From contig URYP01000006.1 of assembly GCA_900552115.1 (NCBI GenBank), forward strand, positions 1-42,087: a DNA stretch of 42,087 bases. Direction: 5' to 3'. Positions 7,824 to 15,053 of the stretch are shown piece by piece (the stretch's first letter is position 1; every line of letters begins with the position of its first letter). Source of the DNA: an uncultured Oscillospiraceae bacterium (GTDB lineage Bacteria > Bacillota > Clostridia > Oscillospirales > Acutalibacteraceae). Made by a program: the position numbers and the translations under genes. The notes under the pieces were generated by a model. It had not been told where the DNA came from. It ran no database searches and saw only the letters and a list, made by a program, of their open reading frames with translations.

Positions 7824-8609
7824 ATGAAGAGCAGCCAGATAGAGCCAAAAGAGGAAATGGTAAATTGTCAAACAAAGACAGCCGTTCAGGATGCAGAAGT
7901 TGAGAACCATACGCAAGCGCATGGTTCTGCGGAGTATGCCCGGCACCACAAGCCAAAAAAACGCCATCTTAAAAGATGGATTGTAAGCCTGATTATAGCC
8001 GCCATTATCACGGCAATTCCTTTGGGAATCGATCGTTTCGTTGTGTGGAGCACACAGGATCAGATACAGACGGTGGAGCAGATGAGTGGAAAAAAGTCGG
8101 ATGCGATTCTGGTTTTGGGCGCCTACGTCCAGGAAGATGGAACGCTGAGCCCTATGCTGGAAGACCGCATGAAGGTAGGTGTTGAATTGTTTAAGGCCGG
8201 AGTCAGCGAACGGTTGCTGCTCAGTGGCGACGGCCATGCGGAAGAGTATGATGAAACCGCCGCCATGAAACGATACGCTATGGAAAACGGGGTGCCGGAA
8301 GAGGCGATTATACGAGACGACGCGGGATTGTCCACCTATACGTCTATGTATCGTGCCAAACAGGTGGGGGGATACGCTTCCCTGGTTGTTGTCACACAAA
8401 AGTATCATTTATACCGGGCGCTGTATGCGGCGGACCGGCTGGGGCTGGATGCGGTTGGAGTATCCGCAGACCTACAGGGCTACTGGAACCAGTTGAAACG
8501 GGATATCCGCGAAATACTCGCGCGTAACAAGGACTTTATTCAGTGCATAGCGCTTCCGCAGCCCTCTCATGCCACAGATCCCTACCTCTTGCCGCAAGAC
8601 CGGAATTAG
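7824..8609 (+). CDS. SanA/YdcF-like DUF218 membrane protein
   Basis: 261 residues from ATG 7824, chosen because AGGAGG stands nine bases upstream. A polar, basic ~50-residue cytoplasmic tail precedes a single membrane segment (about residues 52-70, WIVSLIIAAIITAIPLGI). The outside domain begins with DAILVLGAYVQEDG and contains LLLSGDG, STYTSMYRAK and VVVTQKYHLYRAL, the signature pattern of DUF218 proteins (SanA, YdcF, ElyC). SanA and ElyC affect envelope permeability or lipid-carrier use in Enterobacteria; the molecular activity is unsettled. The unusually long charged N-terminal tail is not typical of SanA. No terminator separates it from darA, but darA has its own promoter. Confidence 0.85.
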   Translation: MKSSQIEPKEEMVNCQTKTAVQDAEVENHTQAHGSAEYARHHKPKKRHLKRWIVSLIIAAIITAIPLGIDRFVVWSTQDQIQTVEQMSGKKSDAILVLGAYVQEDGTLSPMLEDRMKVGVELFKAGVSERLLLSGDGHAEEYDETAAMKRYAMENGVPEEAIIRDDAGLSTYTSMYRAKQVGGYASLVVVTQKYHLYRALYAADRLGLDAVGVSADLQGYWNQLKRDIREILARNKDFIQCIALPQPSHATDPYLLPQDRN

Positions 8610-8633
8610 GCGACGAAAAATCCGATAAACTTC

Positions 8634-8662
8634 TTGTAACCGCTTACAAAATACAGTATAAT
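8634..8662 (+). promoter_or_regulatory. Promoter of darA with overlapping palindrome
   Basis: TTGTAA at 8634-8639, a 17-bp spacer, and a perfect TATAAT at 8657-8662. The -35 box and the first part of the spacer form a palindrome (8634-8649). Confidence 0.8.
8635..8648 (+). promoter_or_regulatory. cre-like / LacI-family operator palindrome
   Basis: The 14 bases TGTAACCGCTTACA match the CcpA cre consensus TGWAANCGNTNWCA at every position. They lie inside a 16-bp sequence with 6-bp arms (TTGTAA-CCGC-TTACAA) and a central CG, as in LacI/GalR-family operators. The site covers the -35 box, which would favour repression. Whether CcpA or another LacI-family protein binds cannot be seen here. Confidence 0.55.
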
Positions 8663-8701
8663 GGATCCATATCGTTACACCGTAAGGGGGAGATAAGGGA
8701 C

Positions 8702-9022
8702 ATGAAACTGATTATTGCGATTGTTAATAAAGACGATAGCTCGGCGGTATCGGCTGCCTTGACAAGAGAAGGCTTTTCGGTTACCAAAATGGCAACCACC
8801 GGAGGTTTCCTGATGGCCGGCAACACGACGCTGCTGATGGGCACGGACGACAGCCGGGTGGACGAGGTGATATCCATTATCGAGAAGTATTCCAAAAAGC
8901 GGACGCAGATGGTTTCCAGTGCGGCATTCGGCACCTCCCCTGATGCGGCATTCCCTATGGAACTGACCGTGGGCGGCGCGACGATATTTGTCACGGACGT
9001 CGAGCGCTACGAGAAAGTTTAA
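8702..9022 (+). CDS. darA: Cyclic-di-AMP receptor, DarA/PstA family
   Basis: 106 residues, the usual size of the PII-like c-di-AMP receptor DarA (YaaQ, PstA). The N-terminal strand MKLIIAIVNKDD, the TREGFSVTKMATTGGFL segment that contributes to nucleotide binding, the GNTTLLMGTDD turn and the C-terminal GGATIFVTDVERYEKV strand all fit the family. It forms a trimer that binds c-di-AMP; its downstream target is not established in most species. It is the first gene of the darA-holB-ricT block, the same order as in Bacillus subtilis, and ends only three bases before holB. Confidence 0.93.
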   Translation: MKLIIAIVNKDDSSAVSAALTREGFSVTKMATTGGFLMAGNTTLLMGTDDSRVDEVISIIEKYSKKRTQMVSSAAFGTSPDAAFPMELTVGGATIFVTDVERYEKV

Positions 9023-9025
9023 GCC

Positions 9026-10009
9026 GTGCGGTGGGACGGATTGGCCGGTAACCTTTCGGCCAAAAAGACGCTGTCCGGCTTTGTCGATGCCGGGCGGCTT
9101 CCGCATGCGCTGCTGATTGAGGGGCCTCCGGGAAGCGGTCGCCGCAGCTTTGCACTCCGGATGGCGCAGGCAGCGGTTTGCCTGGCGGCGGAGGAAAAAC
9201 CCTGTGGGGTTTGCGCCGGCTGCCATAAGGCTTTGGCGGATACTCACCCCGATATTATGCGGGCAGGCGGCAGCGGAGGGGCACGGTCGTTCCACGTGGA
9301 CGCTATCCGCGCCATACGGGAGACAGCCTATATCCTGCCGAATGAGGCGCCCCGCCGGGTGATCCTTTTGGAGCAGGCGGAAAATATGACCGATACCGCG
9401 CAAAACGCGCTGTTGAAAATACTGGAAGAACCCCCGGGACACGTGCTGTTTATCCTGACGTGCGAAAACCGGTCGCAAATGCTTCCCACCATCCAATCCC
9501 GTGCCGTCTGTGTTGCCCTGGGCGCGGTCGAGGAAGACGAGGGCTGGCCGGTTATTCGTGAACGGCTCCCGGAGGTTGCCGAGGAAGATGCCAGACAGGC
9601 CCTGCGTCTGTTCGGTGGATTGATCGGGCGGGCATTAGAAGGCTTACAGGAAGGCCGGCTGACCCAGGTCGTCGAGCAGACGGCGGGGCTGGCGGACAGA
9701 ATTGTCCAGCCGGAGGAGCTGCCCTTGCTGCAATGGACAGCGGGGTTGGACAAGGACCTGTGGGACGGGGTGCTCCGAGGCTTACAACTGGCGGCGCGGG
9801 ACGCCCTGGCCGCCGGAGTGGGCGCGTCGGGGCGGGAGGCGCCGTCTCCGCAGGCAGCGGATCGTTTATCTAAAGGATTAACCCGCCAGCAGTTGATGCG
9901 TTTGATCGATACCATACAGGAATTGATGCGGGCGCGTGAGCGCTATATGAATCCTACACTGTTTTCGGTGGTGGCGGCGGCGCGCCTGCGGGAGGCAGCC
10001 GGCCGGTAA
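9026..10009 (+). CDS. holB: DNA polymerase III clamp-loader delta' subunit
   Basis: 327 residues from GTG 9026, three bases after the darA stop. It is an AAA+ clamp-loader subunit that joins DnaX and HolA to load the sliding clamp. Seen: a P-loop at residues 33-41 (GPPGSGRRS) in which the usual Lys is Arg39; a zinc-binding group with Cys52, Cys60, Cys63 and Cys66; a Walker B-like VILLEQAE followed by TAQNALLKILEEPP, which is diagnostic for delta'/DnaX proteins; then a helical C-terminal collar domain. Delta' subunits do not hydrolyse ATP, so the Arg substitution is compatible with function. The next gene is ricT, as in Bacillus. Confidence 0.93.
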   Translation: MRWDGLAGNLSAKKTLSGFVDAGRLPHALLIEGPPGSGRRSFALRMAQAAVCLAAEEKPCGVCAGCHKALADTHPDIMRAGGSGGARSFHVDAIRAIRETAYILPNEAPRRVILLEQAENMTDTAQNALLKILEEPPGHVLFILTCENRSQMLPTIQSRAVCVALGAVEEDEGWPVIRERLPEVAEEDARQALRLFGGLIGRALEGLQEGRLTQVVEQTAGLADRIVQPEELPLLQWTAGLDKDLWDGVLRGLQLAARDALAAGVGASGREAPSPQAADRLSKGLTRQQLMRLIDTIQELMRARERYMNPTLFSVVAAARLREAAGR

Positions 10010-10046
10010 GTATACCGGACAATAGGAAAAGATGGAGTTAAAATAT

Positions 10047-10913
10047 ATGGCAAATATAATTGGAGTGCGTTTTAAAAGCAACGGTAAGGCTTACTATTTT
10101 GACCCGGGAGAGTTGAATCCCGAAAAAGGAAGCCTTGTCGTCGTCCAGACCGCCCGAGGCACCGAATGCGGCGAAGTGGTTATCCCCCGCAAGCAGGTTG
10201 CCGATGAAACCGTTGTGCAGCCGCTCAAGCCGGTTCTGCGGGCCGCGACAAAAGAGGACAAGAGGCGGGTCCGGGAAAATGCGGAAAAGGAACAGAAGGC
10301 GGCTGCTGTCTGCCAGAAAAAGATTGCGGAACATAAATTGGATATGAAGCTGGTGGACGTCGAGTATACTTTTGACAACAGCAAAATTTTATTTTATTTT
10401 ACTGCGGACGGACGGGTAGATTTTCGCAATTTAGTTAAAGATTTGGCTTCGGTTTTCCGTACCCGCATTGAGCTGCGGCAGATTGGCGTGCGGGATGAGG
10501 CCAAGATGCTGGGGGGACTGGGTATCTGCGGCCGGCCGTTCTGCTGCTCGCAGTTCTTGGGCGGGTTCCAGCCGGTGTCCATTAAAATGGCGAAAGAGCA
10601 GGGCCTGTCCCTGAACCCGACCAAAATATCCGGCAGCTGCGGCCGGCTGATGTGCTGCCTCAAATATGAGCAGGACACCTATGAGGCGCTGCTTAAAATG
10701 ACGCCCAAGCAGGGGGCTTTGGTCACAACCGCTGAGGGTAAAGGCGTGGTGACAGACGTCAACCTGCTCACCGGCAAGCTGAAGGTGCGGCTTGATAAAT
10801 CGCCCGATTCCCCGCCGGTGGAGATGAACCGCAAGGATGTCAAGGTTATCCGCGACCATAAAATACGCGTGGAGAAAGAAGAAAAAGAACAGCTTTCCAA
10901 ATTGGAGGAATAA
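10047..10913 (+). CDS. ricT: PSP1-domain protein RicT (YaaT)
   Basis: 288 residues from ATG 10047, which has GGAG ten bases upstream (an ATG at 10032 in the same frame lacks one). This is the PSP1 C-terminal family: NIIGVRFKSNGKAYYFDPG at the start, GTECGEVV, then the conserved Cys-rich core GICGRPFCCSQF and SCGRLMCCLKYE. In B. subtilis, RicT forms the Y-complex with RicA (YmcA) and RicF (YlbF), which carries [4Fe-4S] clusters and assists RNase Y in mRNA maturation. A Lys/Glu-rich tail (residues ~275-288) is likely disordered. A two-cluster ferredoxin gene follows directly. Confidence 0.93.
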   Translation: MANIIGVRFKSNGKAYYFDPGELNPEKGSLVVVQTARGTECGEVVIPRKQVADETVVQPLKPVLRAATKEDKRRVRENAEKEQKAAAVCQKKIAEHKLDMKLVDVEYTFDNSKILFYFTADGRVDFRNLVKDLASVFRTRIELRQIGVRDEAKMLGGLGICGRPFCCSQFLGGFQPVSIKMAKEQGLSLNPTKISGSCGRLMCCLKYEQDTYEALLKMTPKQGALVTTAEGKGVVTDVNLLTGKLKVRLDKSPDSPPVEMNRKDVKVIRDHKIRVEKEEKEQLSKLEE

Positions 10914-10936
10914 GTGCGGTAAATCAAGAAAAAGTG

Positions 10937-10964
10937 TTGATTTTTTGCTGAAATATGATATGAT
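10937..10964 (+). promoter_or_regulatory. Promoter of the ferredoxin gene
   Basis: TTGATT at 10937-10942, a 16-bp spacer, and TATGAT at 10959-10964. It lies just after the ricT stop, giving a ~25-nt leader before the AGGAGGT ribosome site at 10981-10987. Confidence 0.65.
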
Positions 10965-10995
10965 GTGGATGACTATGAAAAGGAGGTGCTTCTTC

Positions 10996-11166
10996 ATGGC
11001 TTACAAGATTTCGGACGATTGCATCGCCTGCGGTGCCTGCGCAGGGGAATGCCCGGTTAGCGCTATTTCCGAAGGCGACGACAAATATGTGATTGACGCG
11101 GACACCTGCATTGCCTGCGGCGCATGTGCGGATGTTTGTCCCGTTGGCGCCCCTCAGGCGGAATAA
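10996..11166 (+). CDS. 2[4Fe-4S] ferredoxin
   Basis: 56 residues, a typical clostridial-type ferredoxin. Two CxxCxxCxxxCP motifs are present: Cys9, 12, 15, 19 and Cys38, 41, 44, 48, which would hold two [4Fe-4S] clusters for low-potential electron transfer. The ATG at 10996 is fixed by AGGAGGT at 10981-10987; an open frame extends upstream but has no start signal. It is a single-gene unit with its own promoter and a strong terminator, which suggests high expression. Lying between ricT and trmN6, it occupies the place of yabA in the Bacillus order. Confidence 0.95.
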   Translation: MAYKISDDCIACGACAGECPVSAISEGDDKYVIDADTCIACGACADVCPVGAPQAE

Positions 11167-11180
11167 GTTCACAACAGGTT

Positions 11181-11217
11181 TGCCGGACGGGATCAGTAAC
11201 CGTCCGGCAATTTGTTT
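11181..11217 (+). terminator. Intrinsic terminator after the ferredoxin gene
   Basis: A 10-bp perfect stem (11181-11190 with 11200-11209), a nine-base loop, and a tail ATTTGTTTT. Confidence 0.85.
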
Positions 11218-11292
11218 TATAGCGCCGTCCCGCCGCATTGGCCGGGATGTATGAGGGTGCTAACGCGGGGAGGATAAGCGGAGGGAACAGGA

Positions 11293-12018
11293 ATGCCTGT
11301 GAGGGAACATGACGCCGCCGGTGAATCCTGGCGACGCGAAAAACTCCCGGCGGGGAGCGTGGCGTATGTCACGGCCGTCCATGGTTTCCAGACGGATGCT
11401 TTGCGGCTGGCCGCGTTTGCCCGTCCGTGTGACTGGGAACGGGTTTGCGATTTAGGAACGGGCTGCGGCAGCATCCCGCTGCTGTGGTTTGACCAGGGAC
11501 TGTGCCCCCAGGTGGACGGCGTGGATATCCAGCCGGAGGCGATCAGGCTGGCGGCGGCTTCTGCCCGTGAGAATGGATGGGAGGATCGGTTCCGGCTCTT
11601 TAATGAGGATTGGCGGCAATGTTCACTGCCGCCGGGTATCTATGACCGGGTCATCTGTAATCCGCCGTATTTTGCGGCGGGGACGGGGGAAATCAGCCGG
11701 AGCAGGGACAGGGGACTGGCCCGCCATGAGGATCCCCGGGAGGGGATGGCCGGATGGATGGCCGTCAGTGCGCGCCTTCTTAAGGTAAGAGGGCGGCTTT
11801 GTGTATGCCATCGGCCCGAACGACTGGTTGACCTGCTGGCGGCTCTCCGCGGGGCAGGACTTGAACCCAAGCGTATCCGGTGGGTGCAGCGGCGGGCGGA
11901 TACACCGCCATGGTTGCTTTTGTGCGAAGCCCGCAAAGAGGGCCGGCCTGGTCTGCGGACAGAACCGGTATGGATTGAGGATGTGGTGGAGGAGGAACGG
12001 GTATGCCCGGACAATTGA
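11293..12018 (+). CDS. trmN6: tRNA1(Val) adenine-37 N6-methyltransferase-like protein (YabB/TrmN6)
   Basis: 241 residues. It is a class I SAM-dependent methyltransferase: motif I DLGTGCG at residues 53-59, the acidic VDIQ at 76-79, and the catalytic NPPYF at 123-127, which marks methylation of an exocyclic amino group of adenine or glutamine. Gene order next to rsmI matches yabB of Bacillus, whose E. coli counterpart is YfiC/TrmN6, hence the tRNA assignment. Its 3' end overlaps rsmI by 16 bp, implying translational coupling. A HemK-like protein methylase is the main alternative, but context argues against it. Confidence 0.85.
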   Translation: MPVREHDAAGESWRREKLPAGSVAYVTAVHGFQTDALRLAAFARPCDWERVCDLGTGCGSIPLLWFDQGLCPQVDGVDIQPEAIRLAAASARENGWEDRFRLFNEDWRQCSLPPGIYDRVICNPPYFAAGTGEISRSRDRGLARHEDPREGMAGWMAVSARLLKVRGRLCVCHRPERLVDLLAALRGAGLEPKRIRWVQRRADTPPWLLLCEARKEGRPGLRTEPVWIEDVVEEERVCPDN

Positions 12019-12845
12019 CGCTGGTGGGGACGCCGATAGGCAATCTATCGGATTTTTCCCCGCGCGCGGTGGAGGCCCTGCGGGCCTGTGATTTTATTGC
12101 CGCGGAGGATACGCGGGTAACGCTCCGCCTGCTCAATCATTTTGATATAAAAAAGCCCCTTGTCAGCTATTACGAGCAAAACAAGAGACAACGGGGGGGA
12201 CAGATATGCGGCCGCTTGCTGGCGGGAGACAACGGGGTGCTGGTCAGCGACGCCGGCATGCCCGCCATATCCGATCCGGGGGAGGATCTGGTCGCGCTTT
12301 GCGCGGCCCAGGGAATACCGGTGGGTGTGGTGCCCGGCCCGACAGCGATGGCCACGGCATTGACGGTTTCCGGTCTGCCTACCGGCCGGTTCTGTTTTGA
12401 AGGCTTTTTAAGTATGAATAAACGCAGCCGGCGAGAGCATTTGAAGGAGCTAGTGAGTGAGCGCCGCACCATGGTGTTTTATGAAGCGCCGCACAAGCTG
12501 CCCTCCACGCTGGAAGACCTGCTGACGGCGCTGGGTGACCGGCGGATCGCTTTGGTGAGGGAGCTGACGAAAATCCATGAAGAAGTGATCCGCACCACGC
12601 TGGCGGCTGCGGCAGCCCGCTATCGACAGGAAGCGCCCCGGGGAGAATTCGTGCTGGTGGTTGAAGGCGCCCCAAAGGAAGAAGAACCGGCGTCGACCCT
12701 GGAAGAAGCCGTAGCGGAGGCGCGCGCCTTAGTCGAGGCCGGCTTGTCCCCGTCGGAAGCGGCCAAAAAGGCCGCGGCGGAAACCGGCCTGAAAAAAGGG
12801 GATATTTACCGGCTTTTGGCTAAGCCGGATAAGGAGAGCGATTGA
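12003..12845 (+). CDS. rsmI: 16S rRNA cytidine-1402 2'-O-methyltransferase
   Basis: 280 residues, the usual length of RsmI (YraL, YabC). It adds the 2'-O-methyl group to C1402 in the decoding centre. Family signatures seen: LVGTPIGNLSD near the N-terminus, AAEDTR at 33-38, VSDAGMPAISDPG, VVPGPTA and the GEFVLVVEG strand near residue 220. The C-terminal ~50 residues (ASTLEEAVAEARALVEAG onward) form the helical domain found in RsmI. The start overlaps trmN6. The unknown membrane gene begins one base after its stop. Confidence 0.95.
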   Translation: MPGQLTLVGTPIGNLSDFSPRAVEALRACDFIAAEDTRVTLRLLNHFDIKKPLVSYYEQNKRQRGGQICGRLLAGDNGVLVSDAGMPAISDPGEDLVALCAAQGIPVGVVPGPTAMATALTVSGLPTGRFCFEGFLSMNKRSRREHLKELVSERRTMVFYEAPHKLPSTLEDLLTALGDRRIALVRELTKIHEEVIRTTLAAAAARYRQEAPRGEFVLVVEGAPKEEEPASTLEEAVAEARALVEAGLSPSEAAKKAAAETGLKKGDIYRLLAKPDKESD

Positions 12846-12846
12846 T

Positions 12847-13485
12847 ATGAGACTGTTGGCGTTTTTAGAGGTGGGCAGCGTGGAATATATACTGCTGCTG
12901 GCCGTATTTTTGGTTCTGGTGGGAATCATGTATACGCTGGGCAAACGCCGCCGCGCCGATCAATCCCGCGCGGATGAATTGCAGAAGCAATATGAAACCC
13001 TGACAAGAGCCATGCTGGAGGAGCTGCCGGACGACCGGCTGATGGAAGCGGTGGTGGCCAACCTGATGGCAAAAACAGACGCCAAAAACCCCGACCCCTA
13101 TTATGTGGTTATGGCTCTGTCCAGAGGCCGCCGTGCCATTTACAGCGTATGGCTGACCACGCACGAGCTCGCCGAAGGGACGCTGAAGCAGTATCGCTCC
13201 ACGCCGTCCGTTCGCTTTGGCGAAACAGCTGTCGATGGATATACGCTGATCGGTGCGGAAGGATGCGCGCAGGCCCTGCAGACAATTTTGGATGGCCCCG
13301 AGGACGAGGATACCGCTTGGCAGGCGTTTCGGGATGCGGCGGCGGCCGATCAGCCGTTGACACTGGCGGCGGCCTATATACGGGAAAATCCGGATGAATT
13401 TACCGATGAACCGCCAACGGATATCCCTTTAAATGATGGTCCGGCGGAGGAGCCGGTTACAGGGCCAGATAGCACAGAGCAATAA
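12847..13485 (+). CDS. Membrane-anchored protein of unknown function
   Basis: 212 residues, not recognised. One N-terminal membrane segment (about 13-31, EYILLLAVFLVLVGIMYTL) is followed by a basic stretch (GKRRRADQSRADELQ) that starts a cytoplasmic domain of ~130 residues. That domain has a DDRLMEAVVANLMAK helix and a Tyr-rich core. The last ~45 residues are acidic and Pro-rich and look disordered. AAGGAG precedes the ATG, one base after rsmI, so it is the last gene of that operon. Its 3' end overlaps the convergent gene at 13457-13780 by 29 bp. Confidence 0.75.
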   Translation: MRLLAFLEVGSVEYILLLAVFLVLVGIMYTLGKRRRADQSRADELQKQYETLTRAMLEELPDDRLMEAVVANLMAKTDAKNPDPYYVVMALSRGRRAIYSVWLTTHELAEGTLKQYRSTPSVRFGETAVDGYTLIGAEGCAQALQTILDGPEDEDTAWQAFRDAAAADQPLTLAAAYIRENPDEFTDEPPTDIPLNDGPAEEPVTGPDSTEQ

Positions 13486-13780
13486 CCAGTTCCATCGAAG
13501 CATTGTTTTTCATTAAAAGGAAAATGAGCAGGATCAGGAACATGCGGTCGGGATCCCCGCCCAGCAGGCCGCTCAATCCCGATGGCTTTGCCGTGTCGGC
13601 AGGCGGGCAGGGAAGCGGCGCCGTCATAGGTTCTTCCACTGCTGGCCGGCGCGTCAGGGGCGGCGGCGTAAGAGGCAGGCAGGAGGACTCGGGGGAATGG
13701 GGATAGGACCGCGCGCGCTTCTGCATCTGGCGGGCATGCTCAGCGGCTTCCTGCTGCATACGCTTCATATCGTCTGTCAC
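13457..13780 (-). CDS. Small unknown protein with hydrophobic C-terminus (cluster gene 3)
   Basis: 107 residues from GTG 13780. I chose the GTG because AAAGGAGG lies 8-10 bases upstream; an upstream ATG at 13798 would place this ribosome site inside the gene. N-terminal ~25 residues are a Lys/Arg/Gln-rich helix, then a Pro-rich linker, then a Leu-rich C-terminal segment (about 79-107: FLILLIFLLMKNNASMELVIALCYLAL) that could be a membrane hairpin or tail anchor. Not recognised. It follows the 141-residue gene by 14 bases and overlaps the convergent gene at its 3' end. Confidence 0.65.
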   Translation of the reverse strand: MTDDMKRMQQEAAEHARQMQKRARSYPHSPESSCLPLTPPPLTRRPAVEEPMTAPLPCPPADTAKPSGLSGLLGGDPDRMFLILLIFLLMKNNASMELVIALCYLAL

Positions 13781-13794
13781 GGAGAATCCTCCTT

Positions 13795-14220
13795 TCAAGG
13801 CAGTTTCTTTTGATCGGTAATCAACGGAACCAGCTTCATAAACTTCATCATTTGAATGGCGTCATCCACCCGTTTTTCACGCTCCCCATGCAAATGGGGA
13901 CGCAGGGCTTTTAAAAGAGCTGTGTTTTCATCGTCGCCGTTCATGCCGGACAGTAAGGGCAGGAATTGCATGAGCTTGCCCAGATCCGGCATCCCGCCGG
14001 AATCCGACTCCGGCTTGGCCGACGCGGAATCAGAAGAACCGCCCAAGCCGCTGAGCAGTTGGGAAATCAAGTCGGGGCCGGCCGATGGAGCCGCGGGTTC
14101 GGCGGAGTCCGCTCCGTTTTCCGGAGCGGACTGGCCGAGAGCCGCCATGGCCGCCTGGATCTTCTGCATGCCGTCCGGCGAATTCAGCAGGGATTCAATT
14201 TTGTTTGTAAGATCGTCCAT
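13795..14220 (-). CDS. Small unknown protein, helical (cluster gene 2)
   Basis: 141 residues with a GGAGGAG ribosome site before the ATG. The N-terminus resembles the neighbour upstream in style (a helix containing SLLNSPDGMQKIQAAMAAL). A Ser/Ala/Pro-rich low-complexity middle (residues ~33-80) leads to a conserved-looking C-terminal helical segment: LMQFLPLLSGM, then ENTALLKALRPHL and REKRVDDAIQMMKFMKLVPLI. No signal peptide. I do not know its function. Similar C-terminal segments are, to my recollection, common in uncharacterised Clostridial proteins. Confidence 0.7.
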   Translation of the reverse strand: MDDLTNKIESLLNSPDGMQKIQAAMAALGQSAPENGADSAEPAAPSAGPDLISQLLSGLGGSSDSASAKPESDSGGMPDLGKLMQFLPLLSGMNGDDENTALLKALRPHLHGEREKRVDDAIQMMKFMKLVPLITDQKKLP

Positions 14221-14242
14221 GGCTTCTCCTCCATGCGGTTGG

Positions 14243-14494
14243 TCAGCGCTGGTTTTTTAACGCCTGGTCCAGAATCTGCCGGGCGGCGGGGGAATTCAGG
14301 AGCTGCTCAGCCTGAGATTTGTCTTTTATCAGGGATTGCAGCTTTGCCGCATCGGCTGGAGACAGGGTCTTGGCCAGTCCGTCCAGTCCGCCGTCGTTTA
14401 CGGTTTTCAGCAATTGATCCGGGGTGGTTCCCAGACGTTTGCTGGCATATTGAATGAGAGCCTGCAACTGGGCAGGCGTAGGATTTTGACTCAT
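14243..14494 (-). CDS. Small unknown helical protein (cluster gene 1)
   Basis: 83 residues from ATG 14494; a GTG one codon earlier (14497) is an equally possible start, with AAAGGA upstream. All-helical, soluble and polar. The segment LTPADAAKLQ-like (residues ~46-55) and QLLNSPAARQIL echo the LLNSPDGMQKI element of the next gene, so the two may share a domain. Twenty-two bases separate it from gene 2. The promoter must lie in the 67 bp shared with the divergent phosphoesterase gene; I could not assign boxes there with confidence. Confidence 0.68.
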   Translation of the reverse strand: MSQNPTPAQLQALIQYASKRLGTTPDQLLKTVNDGGLDGLAKTLSPADAAKLQSLIKDKSQAEQLLNSPAARQILDQALKNQR

Positions 14495-14561
14495 CACGCA
14501 TCATCCTTTCCATAATACTTATGAGCGGGGCGGTCGTCCTATGATTAAGGAGGAATAATTT

Positions 14562-15044
14562 GTGCGGATAGTGGTGATTTCGGACACGCATGGAAATGGG
14601 CGGGCCTTGCGGCAGGCAGTCATGGATCAGCCGCAGGCGTCAGCGGTGATTCATCTGGGAGATGGCGTCAGAGAAGCACAGGAGGCGGCGCAGGAATTTG
14701 CGGAACTGCCGTTTTATCTGGTGCGGGGGAATTGTGACTTTAGCGCTGTGGGCGAGGAAATACCGGTCATCCGGCTGGAAAAGCTGGGAGGCAAACGGAT
14801 TCTCTGCATGCATGGCCATGCTTATGAGGTGAAATACGGGCTTACCCGTGCCGTTTTCGCGGCCCGTGAGCAGCGCGCGGACATTTTGCTGTACGGACAT
14901 ACTCATCAGGCGTTTACAGCGTACGAGGATGGCCTGTATATTATGAATCCGGGCAGTTTGTCTCGCGCAGGACAGCCAAGCTATGGGGTGTTGGACATTA
15001 CCAGTCAGGGAATGGTTCCCCATGTGATAAAGACCGACTATTAA
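14562..15044 (+). CDS. YfcE/MJ0936-type metallophosphoesterase
   Basis: 160 residues from GTG 14562, with AAGGAGG upstream. The dinuclear-metal phosphoesterase motifs are all present: DxH (Asp8, His10), GD (33-34), GNCD (56-59), HGH (84-86) and GHTH (112-115). This small single-domain group includes E. coli YfcE and archaeal MJ0936, which cleave phosphodiester model substrates in vitro; the natural substrate is not established. It is divergent from the three-gene unknown cluster. The gap behind it is rich in hairpins and lacks a T-run terminator. Confidence 0.9.
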   Translation: MRIVVISDTHGNGRALRQAVMDQPQASAVIHLGDGVREAQEAAQEFAELPFYLVRGNCDFSAVGEEIPVIRLEKLGGKRILCMHGHAYEVKYGLTRAVFAAREQRADILLYGHTHQAFTAYEDGLYIMNPGSLSRAGQPSYGVLDITSQGMVPHVIKTDY

Positions 15045-15053
15045 GGGCCAGAT

